64,000 bases of DNA from Bretschneidera sinensis (taxonomy: Eukaryota; Streptophyta; Magnoliopsida; Brassicales; Akaniaceae). The notes under the pieces were generated by a model. It was not told the DNA's origin. It searched no databases and was given only the letters and a program-made list of their open reading frames with translations. The position numbers and the translations under genes are program-made. Position 1 is the first letter of the stretch; each line of letters opens with the position of its first letter. Below, piece after piece: positions 11,735 to 21,059 of the stretch. Where the stretch lies: NCBI GenBank assembly GCA_023935145.1, contig CM043701.1:68863317-68927316 (forward strand), written 5' to 3'.

Positions 11735-12911
11735 TGTTGAAAATCACCTTGACAAGATGTCCAGGTGGTGATCTTCCAAACACCTAAGTCTAGAATGACT
11801 TGTAAAGATTAGGAATCAGAAACAAGAACAGAAATCAAAGAAAGAAAGAAGACAAACGATTTGTTATCGAGGTTCGGCAATAGCCTACGTCCCCGTGAGT
11901 TCCTCTGAACTCTCTGCACTAAATCATTGGTTCTTTTACAATCACAGAAACCCTTCTCCAAGAAGCTCAAGTTTTTGAAGAAACAAGGAAGAGATGGAAG
12001 AATGAATTTCAGCATGTTAAAGGAGTGCACACAATTGTGCGCCTCACTTTGGGTGTGTGCACACCTCTCCTTTCAGCAAGACAAAGAAGTGCGCACAGCT
12101 TTGAAGGGTCCAGCATCAGTGTTCATCGTAGCCCTACTCGTCCCAGGCCGTAGTGCCCAGCAAGTGAGGATGCTGGAGGAAGACCAAGGCCACAACGCCC
12201 AGAAAGTGGTGAAAAAGTGTTTTGCCCAAGGTCACAGCGCGCCCTATTGGAGGCCTAGGCGCTAGGTACACTAATGCACACATTATTAACTTAATTCAGC
12301 CTTTTGTTAAGTTCGTGGGTGCAAGTCCAAAATGCACAACATCACTTAGGATTGATGGAGGGCCATGGTTGATTGGTCATCAAGATCTAAGGGTGGAGAA
12401 TGACACTCAAGATTGGTCAAGAAGTTGGTGCACTATATAAAGGGTCACCTAGCTTCATTCTATAACAACATATAATCAATTGAGTGATTACAAGTTATGA
12501 CAAAGTTATACAAGAGATACAAGAGAGAATTATATGAGAGTGCAAAGACACAAAACACAAGAGGGACTCATTGTAAAGAGGCTGGTTGTAAAGAGAGAGG
12601 AGTATAGATTAGATAGAGAGCATTGTAATAATTCTTATCTTCTTCCTTTCTTCTCTTCTTTGTTTCTTCAAGAACTTGAGCTTCTTGGAGAACAGTTGCT
12701 ATGATTGTAAAAGAACCACTGATTTAGCGCAAAGAGTTTAGAGGAACTCACGGGGACGTAGGCTATTGCCGAACCTCGATAATAAATCGCTTGTCTTCTT
12801 TCTTTCTTTGATCTTTGTTCCTGTTTCTGATTCCTAATCTTTACAAGTCATTCTATACTTAGGTGTTTGGAAGATCACCACCTGGGCATCTTATCAAGGT
12901 GATTTCCAACA
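11735..12911. repeat. B1 aberrant 5' LTR: forward fragment joined to an inverted near-full LTR
   Basis: 11735 to about 11992 is LTR sequence in the element orientation (minus). From about 12003 to 12911 it is LTR sequence in the opposite orientation, running from near the U3 start through the TATA region (GCACTATATAAAGG near 12430) to GGTGATTTCCAACA. 11735-11990 is therefore an inverted repeat of about 12660-12911. The true U3 terminus (TGTTGGTATTTGTC) is absent here. The inverted part holds a motif array with starts at 12126, 12148, 12190, 12232 and 12254 (spacings 22, 42, 42, 22). Confidence 0.85.
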
Positions 12912-12916
12912 GGCCT

Positions 12917-13245
12917 AATGAATGCTATATTTAAAACATAGGAATAAGTATTTATGGCTTCCACCCAAAAGTATTTTGGTAAACTACTTTTACAAAGCAT
13001 AGTTCATGCAAATTCTTCTAGAACTCTACTTTTCCTCTTAACAACACCATTTTGTTGAGGAGTTTTAGGGGCTTAAAAGTTGTGATCAAATCCGTTTTCA
13101 TCACAAAATTTTGAAAAAGTTTAGTTTTCAAATTCTTTTTCATAATCACTTCTAATGCTTGAAATATAAGTTCCTTTTTTCATTTTGAAACCTTCTTGCA
13201 AAAATTTACAAAACCTTTATAGGCGTAATCCTTGTAAACAATAAA
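12917..13245 (-). pseudogene. A1 pol, middle part: integrase catalytic core
   Basis: Minus-strand translation gives recognisable integrase core pieces: SIRSDYEKEFEN around the second catalytic aspartate (the region reads SIRSDHGKEFEN in A2), then APKTPQQNGVVKRK and LPKYFWVEAINT. Stops interrupt it. It is bounded by the B1 TSD on the left and the B3 TSD on the right, so both later elements landed in the integrase region. Confidence 0.82.
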
Positions 13246-13250
13246 AATAA

Positions 13251-14149
13251 TGTTGGAAATTACCTCACAGGAATGCCCAGGTGATGATCCCCAAATACTC
13301 AAGTCTAGAATGACTTGTAATGAAATGAAATAGTAAACAAAAGCAAGAAAGAAAAGAACACAAGCGATTTGTTATCGAGGTTCGGCAATAGCCTACATCG
13401 CCGTGAGTTCACCTGAACTCTATGCACTAATCAATGGTTCTTTTACAATCATAGCAACCCCTCTCCAAGAAGCCTAAGTTCTTGAAGAAACAAAGAAGAA
13501 GAAAAAATAGAAAGTGATAAGAACAAACCCTGGAATTTTTCCAAGAAAATTCCCTTTACAAGCCCTTCAATACCCTTTCTATTCTACTCACTCTTCTAAA
13601 CCACCAGCCTTACAAATAAGTCTCTCTTGTTTTGTGTCTTTGCACTCTTTACAATTCTCTCACTTTTGATCACAAGTTATGTCACATTGTTTTGAGAATG
13701 AAGCTAGGTGACCCTTAATATAGTGCACCAACTTCTTGTCCAATCTTGAATGTCATTCTTCACCCGTTGATCTAGATGAACAATCAACCATAGCCTTTGA
13801 TCATTCCTTAGTCAAGTTGTGCATTTTGGACATGTCTCACGAACCATGGAAGATGTTTACACATGTGTGCATCAGTGTGCCTGGCGCCGCGGCCTAGAAC
13901 AGGGGGCGTCGCAGCCCAGGGCAGTGCACACACTTCTCAGCTTCTGGGCGCCACGGCCTGAACTTCCTCAAGCACTTCCCACCTTCTGGGCACCGCGGCA
14001 TGGTAAGAACAGGGCCGCGGCTTGACCTGATGCACACACCTTTTTCTAGCTTTGTGCTGAGGCACACTCCTAGTGTGCTGAGGCTTCAAGGACTTCATGC
14101 TTGACCTTCATGCTTTTTCTTCCGTTTAAATCTTAGACAAACTCTAACA
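13251..14149 (-). mobile_element. B3: solo LTR of the Tork-type family B
   Basis: It starts TGTTGGAAATTACC and ends TAGACAAACTCTAACA, with a perfect TSD AATAA at 13246-13250 and 14150-14154. At 899 bp it is a full-length B-family LTR. On the minus strand it has a TATA-like box (GCACTATATTAAGG, about 13713-13726). Upstream of this is a CCGCGG-type array with starts at 13887, 13919, 13951, 13993 and 14015 (spacings 32, 32, 42, 22). It sits in the integrase coding region of A1. Confidence 0.93.
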
Positions 14150-14154
14150 AATAA

Positions 14155-14847
14155 CAAAGGTATATCTTGAATAATCATCAACAATAACAAGAGTATATTG
14201 ACTAATAATGCTTATTGGACCAAACAAGCCTATATGTAAAAGTTCTAATGGTCTAGAAGTTAAAATCATATTTTTAGATTTAAAAGAAACTCTTGTTTGT
14301 TTTCCTATTTGAAAAGTATCACAAACTTTGTCCTTTTCAAACTTGATTTAGGAAAACCAATAACTAAATCTTTTCTTGAAAGAATTTTAATTAAATCCAT
14401 ATTTACATGTTCAATCCTTCTATGCAATAGCCATGAATTTCATTAAAAGCGGATAAATATTTTTCATTTTCTGAAAGTAAAGATTTTAAATCAACTAAGT
14501 AGATATTATCATATCTTTAGCTAACAAACTTAATATTGTTACTCTTGATTTCTATTACAAGACAATGAGATGATTTAAATATGACTTTGTTGTTGTTATC
14601 ACATAATTGACTAATATTAAGTAAATTTGGCTTAAAGCTTTGCACATATAAGGCATGGTCATTAGTTGGAAAATCTTTACCCACTTTACCATGCCTGATA
14701 ATCTTCATCTTTGTGTTATCTCCAATGGTGATGTGTCTGCCATCCCTTACAGTTAACTCCTTGAATACACTTTGATCACTGGTCATGTGCTTTAAACATC
14801 CACTATCAAGGTACCAATAGTTACCTTTTTCTTTTGTGTGGAGACAT
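14155..14847 (-). pseudogene. A1 pol, 5' part: protease and integrase N-terminus
   Basis: Directly after an in-frame TAG (plus-strand positions 14850-14852) the minus strand reads ICLHTKEKGNYWYLDSGCLKHM, containing the retropepsin DSG active site, then SDQSVFKELTVRDGRHITIGDN and the pre-integrase segment. It matches A2 codon for codon across the gag-pol junction with no indel. Later parts are frameshifted. Confidence 0.88.
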
Positions 14848-14849
14848 AT

Positions 14850-16832
14850 CTACATTATACATAGATACACAATAGCACTTTTAGGTACCCAAAATTTCTT
14901 GGGTCCTTTGGGGTTAGTCCTAGAAAATACGACTCTTTTGGGGACCCATACTTTCTTAACATTTTAAGTTACTCTATAATTGTAGACATATTGATGATGC
15001 ATGATCTTAGGATCATAGTCATAGAAGTTTCTAGGACGTCTTGAATATGTATGCCTATTTAGGATACATGTTTCTAGCATAGGAGTTATGAACATACATA
15101 CTATCTCTGGATATACATGATAGTTATTTCTAGGATATGTATTCCTAGCACGTGCATTTCTTGAATATGTATTTCTAGCATTTGTATTTCTAGGATGAGC
15201 ATACATATGTGCATTGGTATTTCTATTTCTATCATAAGCATTTGAATTCTTTGCATTTGAATTGAAATTTGCATTCTTAAGCTTACTAGTATATTTAACG
15301 GAAAACTTTTAACATAGCTAGAAGCCTTAAAAGTGGAGGGTTCATCAACACATGTTGTTTTTACAAAGAAAGTCTCTTTTTTTGTTTTGTTTGCCTAATG
15401 GAGAATAGTCCAAACTAAATTTTTGTCTACTCATTCTTTAGCAATATAACACTTCATCTAGTTTTTATTTTCCAAGAATAAGCCTAGATATAGTGTTATT
15501 TAACTCCATCACTTTTTTTTTTTTCAAAACATCATTTTCATTTTTCAAGAAATCTTGTGATGAGTTATAGAGTATTAGAGATAGTTTTTCTTTTTCTTCT
15601 TTTAGAGTTTCTACCTCTTTAAAGAGAGATGAGACTTTCTTCTTAAGAGTAATATTTCTAGAATCAAATTTCTTCAATTCTTCATACATTTCATTTATTA
15701 CCTCAATTAATTCTTCACTATTACTAGCAATATTATCATTATCATTACTGTCGGAAGAATTTTTTACCTCATCTTCATCATCAATTTCCATTAAGCAAAG
15801 ATTGACAATTTATTCATATCTGATGTCGTTATCCGAGAGTTCTTCTTTTTCATCATCACTCCAAGTGGTTGCAACCATGACTTTCTTTTTGAAGTTCTTG
15901 TATGGTTTGTTTGTTATAGGACAATTGACTTTGGTGTGTCTGAGTTTCTTGCAACCATAACACACAATAGGTTTCCTTTTTGGATTGAAATCCTTTATGT
16001 AAGGTTTTTTGCTTCTCTTCAAGAACCTATGAAATCTTTTGGTGATTAGCATCATCTCACCATCTTCTTCACTACTCTCGTTCTCTTCTTCATTTTCTTA
16101 TGCTTTCTTGCTTGTGGAAGCTTTGAGAGCAATAATTTTCTTTTTCTTCATCTCATCATTGTCAACACTAGAATTTATTTCCTCCATCTCTTAAGTCAAC
16201 AATGAGCCGAGAAGGGTTTTGACATCAAGTTTGTTGAGGTTTTTGGCTTCTGTTATTGATGTCTTCTTTGCTTTCCAAGTTGATGGAAAAGATCTTAAAA
16301 CCTCCCTTGTTAACTCAAACTCTTCAATGTTCCTACCAAGAAGCTTTAAGTCACTAACAATAGCAGTGAAATGGGAGTGTCTTTCAGAAATGGTTTCGTT
16401 AGGAGACATTTTAAAAGATTCATACTCGGATACTAGCATATAAATTTTTGACTTTTTAATTTCACTAGTGCCCTCATAAGTAATTTGAAGTTTATCCCAT
16501 ATTTATTTTGCCGAAATATATGCTGAAATTTTATTATATTCATTTATATCTAATGCACAATGTAATATACTAGTAGCTCTGCTATTTAGAGACATCATTC
16601 TACAATCATCTTCATCAAACTCTGTTTTGAGCTTAGGTATTATACGAACAATCTCTCTAATAGTTATATCCTTTGTAAGAATTCTAGGTGCTTCTTCAAT
16701 GATTCTCCACAACTTATAATCTTGTTCTTCAACAAAGATTTCCGTTCTATTTTTCCAATAATTATAATTTGTGCCATTGAACAAAGGAGATGTAGTATAA
16801 GAATGACCTTTGATATAACTATTTGAAGCCAT
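14850..16832 (-). pseudogene. A1 gag, broken, ending at the in-frame TAG
   Basis: The start on the minus strand is at 16832 (MASNSYIKGHSYTTSPLFNG), close to the A2 gag start. Fragments follow in order: capsid core (16503-16832 and 16191-16439), zinc knuckle CYGCKKLRHTKVNC with the C-C-H-C residues intact (15810-16055), an acidic and coiled-coil region (15465-15791) and a repetitive histidine/asparagine/arginine region (14964-15206). It ends ...YLCIM then TAG, the same codon at which A2 gag ends. Stops and frameshifts separate the fragments. Confidence 0.9.
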
Positions 16833-16872
16833 ATGATCAACTCAAGGATTTTAAGCCTGAAATTGAGTACGT

Positions 16873-16885
16873 GGCTCTGATACCA
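16873..16885 (-). promoter_or_regulatory. A1 primer binding site
   Basis: The minus strand reads TGGTATCAGAGCC two bases inside the LTR terminus (TGTAG... on plus at 16888). It is complementary to the 3' end of initiator Met-tRNA and matches the A2 site. Confidence 0.92.
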
Positions 16886-16887
16886 AT

Positions 16888-18080
16888 TGTAGACCGAGGT
16901 GCAAACCCACGAGTGGAGGTCAATTAGATTTTAAAAACTTTTGGCATTTAATAAACAAGTTTTTTTACAATTTAATCAATTAAAGCATGCACCAAATAAA
17001 TTGTTGGAAATTAAAGGACTAAAGGAAGAGAATATAAAACTCTGTTTTATAGTGGTTCTGCAATATCGGAATCACTCAGACCCTACGTCCACTCTCTTCA
17101 AGGAACCTCCTTGAAGTAATCCACTAATGATAGTCAAGCAACTTCATAGATGTTGCCTAAACCTTACAAGAATCTCTTCCTCAAGGAAGTATACAATGAA
17201 GTGTTTAACACCTAAAACACTCTAATAGTTACACTAACTCATTATCTTTACAATGATTGGAAATTTAATAAACAAGAACAAGAGAGACTTGAATTTAATG
17301 CTCTTACAAAGAATAATATCTCTCTCTTTGATGTATAAAGCTTTTAAGAATGCTCATAGAAGTTTTTAAAAGCTTTGAATGATATCAAATGAGAGGATGA
17401 AGATTAAATGCTCAAGTGTATGTTTGATCTCTCATTTATGATGAGTTTTTATAGATAAAAAAACATATTAGTTGTTACTTACTAAAAAATCCTGTTTAGG
17501 AGTGGTTTGGTGCATTAAATGTATTGAGCAAACCTTTATATTTGAAATATTATAGTTATTTTTGAACGTTCAGTCAACCTGATGGTTTGTTCAGTCGATT
17601 GAATGGATATTTGAAATTTAAAATAGAGTCAGATATTTCATTCAGTCGACTGAATGGATTTGATCAGTCAACTGAATCAAAAGGTAGAAGTTTCTGACAT
17701 TCATTCAATCGACTGAATGAAATCATTCAGTCGATTGGACTTATTTAGTCAACTAAATAAACTTGTTCGGTGGAAATATTTTTCAGTTCAGTTTTAAGGA
17801 AGTAGGTCAAATCAAAACAATTTTGTTAAAACATTTTGTGAGTAGTATAAGCCACTTTCAAAGTTAGGTAATTGTAAGTAGAGATATACAAGTTTAATTT
17901 GATTACCTTCAAACCTATCATGTCTTCTCATTTCTTTCAATATCACTCTATCATGTATTCTTGTGAGTTTTGCGACTTGTTTTTGATCTGAATGCTATTA
18001 AAACTTTACACTTAAACAATAAATTGTTAGTACAATTTAAGTAGTGTTTTTTCATAATTAAAATCAAATAAGGGTTAACA
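16888..18080 (-). repeat. A1 5' LTR with palindrome array
   Basis: On the plus strand it starts TGTAGACCGAGGTGCAAACCC and ends AAGGGTTAACA, corresponding to the inverted ends of the A2 LTR (TGTTGACCC...CTCGAGCTACA). Its array (17571-17755) has motif starts at about 17571, 17592, 17643, 17665, 17706, 17728 and 17746. The consensus resembles CATTCAGTCGACTGAATG, extended compared with A2. Spacings are 21, 51, 22, 41, 22 and 18. Confidence 0.9.
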
Positions 18081-18364
18081 AAACCATTTTGCCATTTGAG
18101 TGGGATGGTGTCTCTACAGGCCAAGTATCCCTTGTGTCTTAGAGACCAAGTTTGTGATGTGAAATTACCAAGTAACCCCAAGGTTTGATACGTGTCTAAT
18201 TTTTGTTGGGGTGTATTTTTACCCATATCATATACCTCTCACTCCCTTAAGTGTGAAGTTCACTTTAAGGGAGTAGAGTTGAGAGAGAGTCTATTTCTTG
18301 GAACTTGTTACTTTTTGGTCGACATTAATGATTAGCTCTTGATCTTGGTGTCGATAGATTGAGG

Positions 18365-18580
18365 TCAGTTTTTAACCTTCGGGTTAGCGCACTGACGTCG
18401 GTTTTTAGCCTTGAGGTCAGTGAACTCACCTTGGTCTTTAACCTTGAGGTCGGTGCACTCACCTTTGTTTTAAATAATAACTTGGGTGCACTTAGGTCAG
18501 TCTTAAGTCCCGAATTTGGTGCACTCAAGTCGGTTTTAAGTCCTGACTTAAGTGCACTCAGGTCAGTCTTTTCATGCAAA
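18365..18580. repeat. 33-bp minisatellite, about 6.5 units
   Basis: Units start at 18365, 18398, 18431, 18464, 18497, 18530 and 18563, an exact 33-bp period with no indels though with many substitutions. The core resembles TCAGTTTTAAGTCC...GGTGCACTCA. As 33 is divisible by three, an 11-residue repeat stays open on the minus strand (LKTDLSAP.SG) and also on plus (LRSVLSPEFGA). Confidence 0.9.
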
Positions 18581-18892
18581 TTTTCAGTAGTGACTCACTT
18601 CAATCCACTCACTTCAGTTTTTAGGGCTTCAGTGGGTCCGATGAGAAGCTCCTCTATGATCTGACTTTTTTGTTTCTCAAGGTGCCTTTTCAACTCCCAA
18701 GGATGACGTGTCACCTTGATAGCTAATGCAATTAATGGTTTTGCTTTTTAGGGTCTACAATAGGGAGTGTGAGTTTCCATTTTACTCACACTTCTCCGTT
18801 TTCCTTAAGCAACTTCCTTTGAAAGCTCTCTCACTACCTCAACAATCTTACTTCGGCCACTCTAGTCATCCAAAACATTTTGGTAAACACTT

Positions 18893-19430
18893 GTGCATTT
18901 TTTGCATTTTTTCATTATGTCTTCTTCCCATTTCAATCATGATAAAGTAAAAGTAGATTTAGAAGATGGAGAGAGAGAGAAAGAGAGAGAGAGGAATGAG
19001 GGGTTCGACTTTGAGATGTCCACTTCTGATAGCTCAACAGGAGGGCATTTGACAAGTGAGTTTACCCACGCCATCACTAGGGGCCCATTATAAAAGTGGA
19101 AGAGGCCACCATGAGTTTGGACTATAAGGAAGTCTATTATCAGGCTGAGAATGAGATGTGTAGCCTATCAGAGAAGTATCTCGAGGGCTTTAAGGTAAGG
19201 TATCGCTTCCTTGAGGTGTTATTGCTTCGGCTACCTGACAGCGGCAAAAGGGATTGCACAATGGTAAGCTTTGGGCTACACTTTGAGATGGTCAGCCTGA
19301 GGTTTCCTCTAGATCTAAATGTGGTTTGACTAATTAACAATTTCAAGATCTTCCTTGCTCAACTGTTCCCAAATGCGATAAGGGTTATGATGAGCTTGAG
19401 GATGCATGTAGGGTACGTCAGCGAGGACAA
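18893..19430 (+). pseudogene. Gag-like plant-transposon protein fragment
   Basis: Two frames, 18893-19093 (acidic, low complexity: EDGEREKERERNEGFDF) and 19096-19329 (MEEATMSLDYKEVYYQAENEM...), followed by an out-of-frame continuation. They give the N-terminal part of a protein like those annotated as putative gypsy-type transposons in plants. A stop precedes LINNFKIFLAQLFPNA. It is truncated by C1 at 19434. The assignment rests on pattern similarity only. Confidence 0.4.
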
Positions 19431-19433
19431 TAT

Positions 19434-20723
19434 TGATAGGTACTTAAATATTCATATTTAAGCCCCTTTATTTACATTTATTAAGTCCTTAGTAATGATA
19501 ATTTAGTCCATTTTACTTCATTTTTGTGTTTCACATGTTTTTATAGGATCTTAGAGAAAATGAAGCATTTTTGGAACCTAAAGGAAGAAATCTGGAAATC
19601 CTGGAGCAGCTACTGGCTAAAGTGCGATCGAGCGCACTATTGGGTACGATCGAGTGCATAAGCGTTTGTGCGCACACAAGAAGAATCAAGCGCAGCCTTG
19701 CGATTGAGCGCACATGTACGGGTGTGAACAATAAAATGGCAGAATCAGTTTTGGAAATAGAAGAGGTTTTGCGTTTTAGAAAGTTTAGGGTTTCTAGAGT
19801 CTTCTAAGGTTATTCAAACCTTATAAATACACAAACACACACAAAAGACATCCCTTCTTTTTATCTTTTGCTTAGCTCGGAGTTGTAACTTTGGAGAGGA
19901 TTGACAACCCGTCTCCACAGTATTCTTCGGGTTTTATATTTTTAGTTTATGTTATGATGCTTATCTTAGACAGCATGTGTAACTAACTCTTTATAGGGCT
20001 CGATTGAAGCCCTAGTTATGCTTTCCCATATACACATTCATTGATTGTCTTTGCAATAGCCTTGATTATAATGCTTAACTTGATTAAGGCCTCTGTTTAT
20101 TTAAATTCCTCATATGTGTATGTCTGAACAATATGTGCATGTGGTATGGATTAGTTAGTTAGACCAATTCGGATGACTGAGTTCTGCGTCTAACAATGGT
20201 AACAAAAGATATCCACACCAGATTCTTAGATTAATCAACATGGGAAACCGACAGTAGATACCATGCCCTTGGTCTCATGTGGTTGTCGATTTCCATAAAT
20301 CTTATGCTTTCTTAAGGAACAACTCAGTAGATACCATACTGAATCCCTTAAGAAAGAAAAGAGTTAGAGTAGATACCATGCCTAACTCGGTGCTTAGGGA
20401 AATCAATAGCTTAAGGAGTAAATACCATGCCCTTAGGTTGGCAACCATTAGGTATTCATGGTAAGGTTAATGCATTGACACATTACTCATTGGGAAAGTA
20501 TAATTAGAGGTGGATATCAAAGCCCTATATTCTTATTATTATTAAATCACACTCAACTGTTATTGCTATCTTTTTATCTTGAGAAACTGATTCTAAAAAC
20601 GAAATTCACCAATCCCTGTGGAAATGATCTCGCACTTGCACACTATGCTACCACTGACCTTGTGCACTTGCAAGTAAAACTGTACGATTATTTACTTAGT
20701 TATTTAGGTAGATAATCGTTACA
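19434..20723 (+). repeat. C1 5' LTR
   Basis: It starts TGATAGGTACTTAAATATTC, related to the C2 LTR start TGATGAGTCTTAAATATTGC, and ends near ATCGTTACA, just before AAGTTTTTGGCGCC. It contains GCGATCGAGCGCA-type motifs (19624, 19646, a variant near 19682, and 19700) and a downstream TATA box (TTATAAATAC, 19821-19830). Its 3' part carries repeated GTAGATACCATGCC-like phrases (about 20250-20440). The 3' LTR needed to judge its age is missing. Confidence 0.82.
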
Positions 20724-20732
20724 ATAAGTTTT

Positions 20733-20750
20733 TGGCGCCGTTGCCGGGGA
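20733..20750 (+). promoter_or_regulatory. C1 primer binding site (Athila/Tat type)
   Basis: TGGCGCCGTTGCCGGGGA immediately follows the 5' LTR. This primer sequence is typical of the plant Athila/Tat gypsy branch. Two GCGATCGAGCGCA motifs 22 bp apart (20936 and 20958) lie in the leader downstream of it. Confidence 0.9.
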
Positions 20751-21059
20751 TTGCGCTAAATTTCCTTTTAGAATTATTTTCGTTTAGTTTAATCATCATT
20801 AGTTGTTATTTTATTCTACTTTATTTTTATTAAAAATTTTAAGTTTCTGTTTTTCATCTTTATTTTTATTTTCATTAAACCCTAATCGACTTCTTTTCTG
20901 TTTCAGGCACATCAGCAAAACTTTCTGTGATACTTGCGATCGAGCGCACCCTCTTGTGCGATCGAGCGCAATTAGGGCAGAGAGTTACCCGAGCAACAGT
21001 GTTGAACTGCTGCACTAAAGTTATTTTACCCGATTCATGCACAGACTTCGATCCCGACA

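Larger units (their letters stand above)
6966..12911 (-). mobile_element. B1: Tork-type Ty1/copia element with an aberrant inverted 5' LTR
   Basis: It is flanked by the perfect 5-bp TSD GGCCT (6961-6965 and 12912-12916), inside the integrase region of A1. Minus-strand order: an abnormal 5' LTR block (11735-12911), primer site (11720-11734), gag, protease, integrase, RT, RNase H, purine tract and 3' LTR (6966-7410). Both outer ends read TGTTGGAAATCACC inward, so the insertion is bounded by two copies of the same LTR end instead of a U3 end and a U5 end. Coding is broken by many stops, but every domain is identifiable. Tork lineage is inferred from the protease/pre-integrase segment (WILDS.CTYHMCP, RNLISLGQLDSLGY). 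Confidence 0.9.
1180..18080 (-). mobile_element. A1: decayed SIRE-type Ty1/copia retrotransposon with nested insertions
   Basis: Read on the minus strand, the order is 5' LTR (16888-18080), primer site, gag, in-frame TAG, pol, a palindrome array, ORF3, purine tract and a truncated 3' LTR (1180-1415). This is the same plan as young element A2 (30112-39735), and gag, pol and ORF3 align to A2 residue by residue with many stops and frameshifts. Three later insertions split it: the Tekay-type solo LTR at 3617-4576, copia B1 at 6966-12911 and solo LTR B3 at 13251-14149. The 3' LTR has lost its outer part, so no TSD can be checked. SIRE lineage is assigned from the gag start (PPLFNG.NYNYWKNR) and the extra ORF after pol. 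Confidence 0.9.
18081..19433 (+). mobile_element. Remnant of another gypsy-like element (minisatellite plus gag-like ORF)
   Basis: It contains a 12-13-bp inverted repeat (CTCCCTTAAGTG...CACTTTAAGGGAG, 18242-18273), a 33-bp minisatellite, and then coding remnants. Around 19270-19430 the translation has the pattern FEMVSLRFPLDLNVV, then LINNFKIFLAQLFPNAIRVM. This resembles the 'putative gypsy-type transposon' gag-like domain of plants (hydrophobic-RFPL...F...AQL.PNA). It is cut at 19433 by the LTR of C1. No LTR or TSD could be defined, so the classification is tentative. Confidence 0.5.

Noticed and set aside
11735..12911. A MITE or foldback DNA transposon formed by the inverted repeat
   Set aside because: Both arms are B-family LTR sequence next to a primer site and gag; the TSD belongs to the whole copia insertion.
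20250..20440. Repeated GTAGATACCATGCC phrases in the C1 LTR as a further phased array
   Set aside because: The copies are irregularly spaced and located downstream of the TATA box, so they do not fit the upstream-array pattern.
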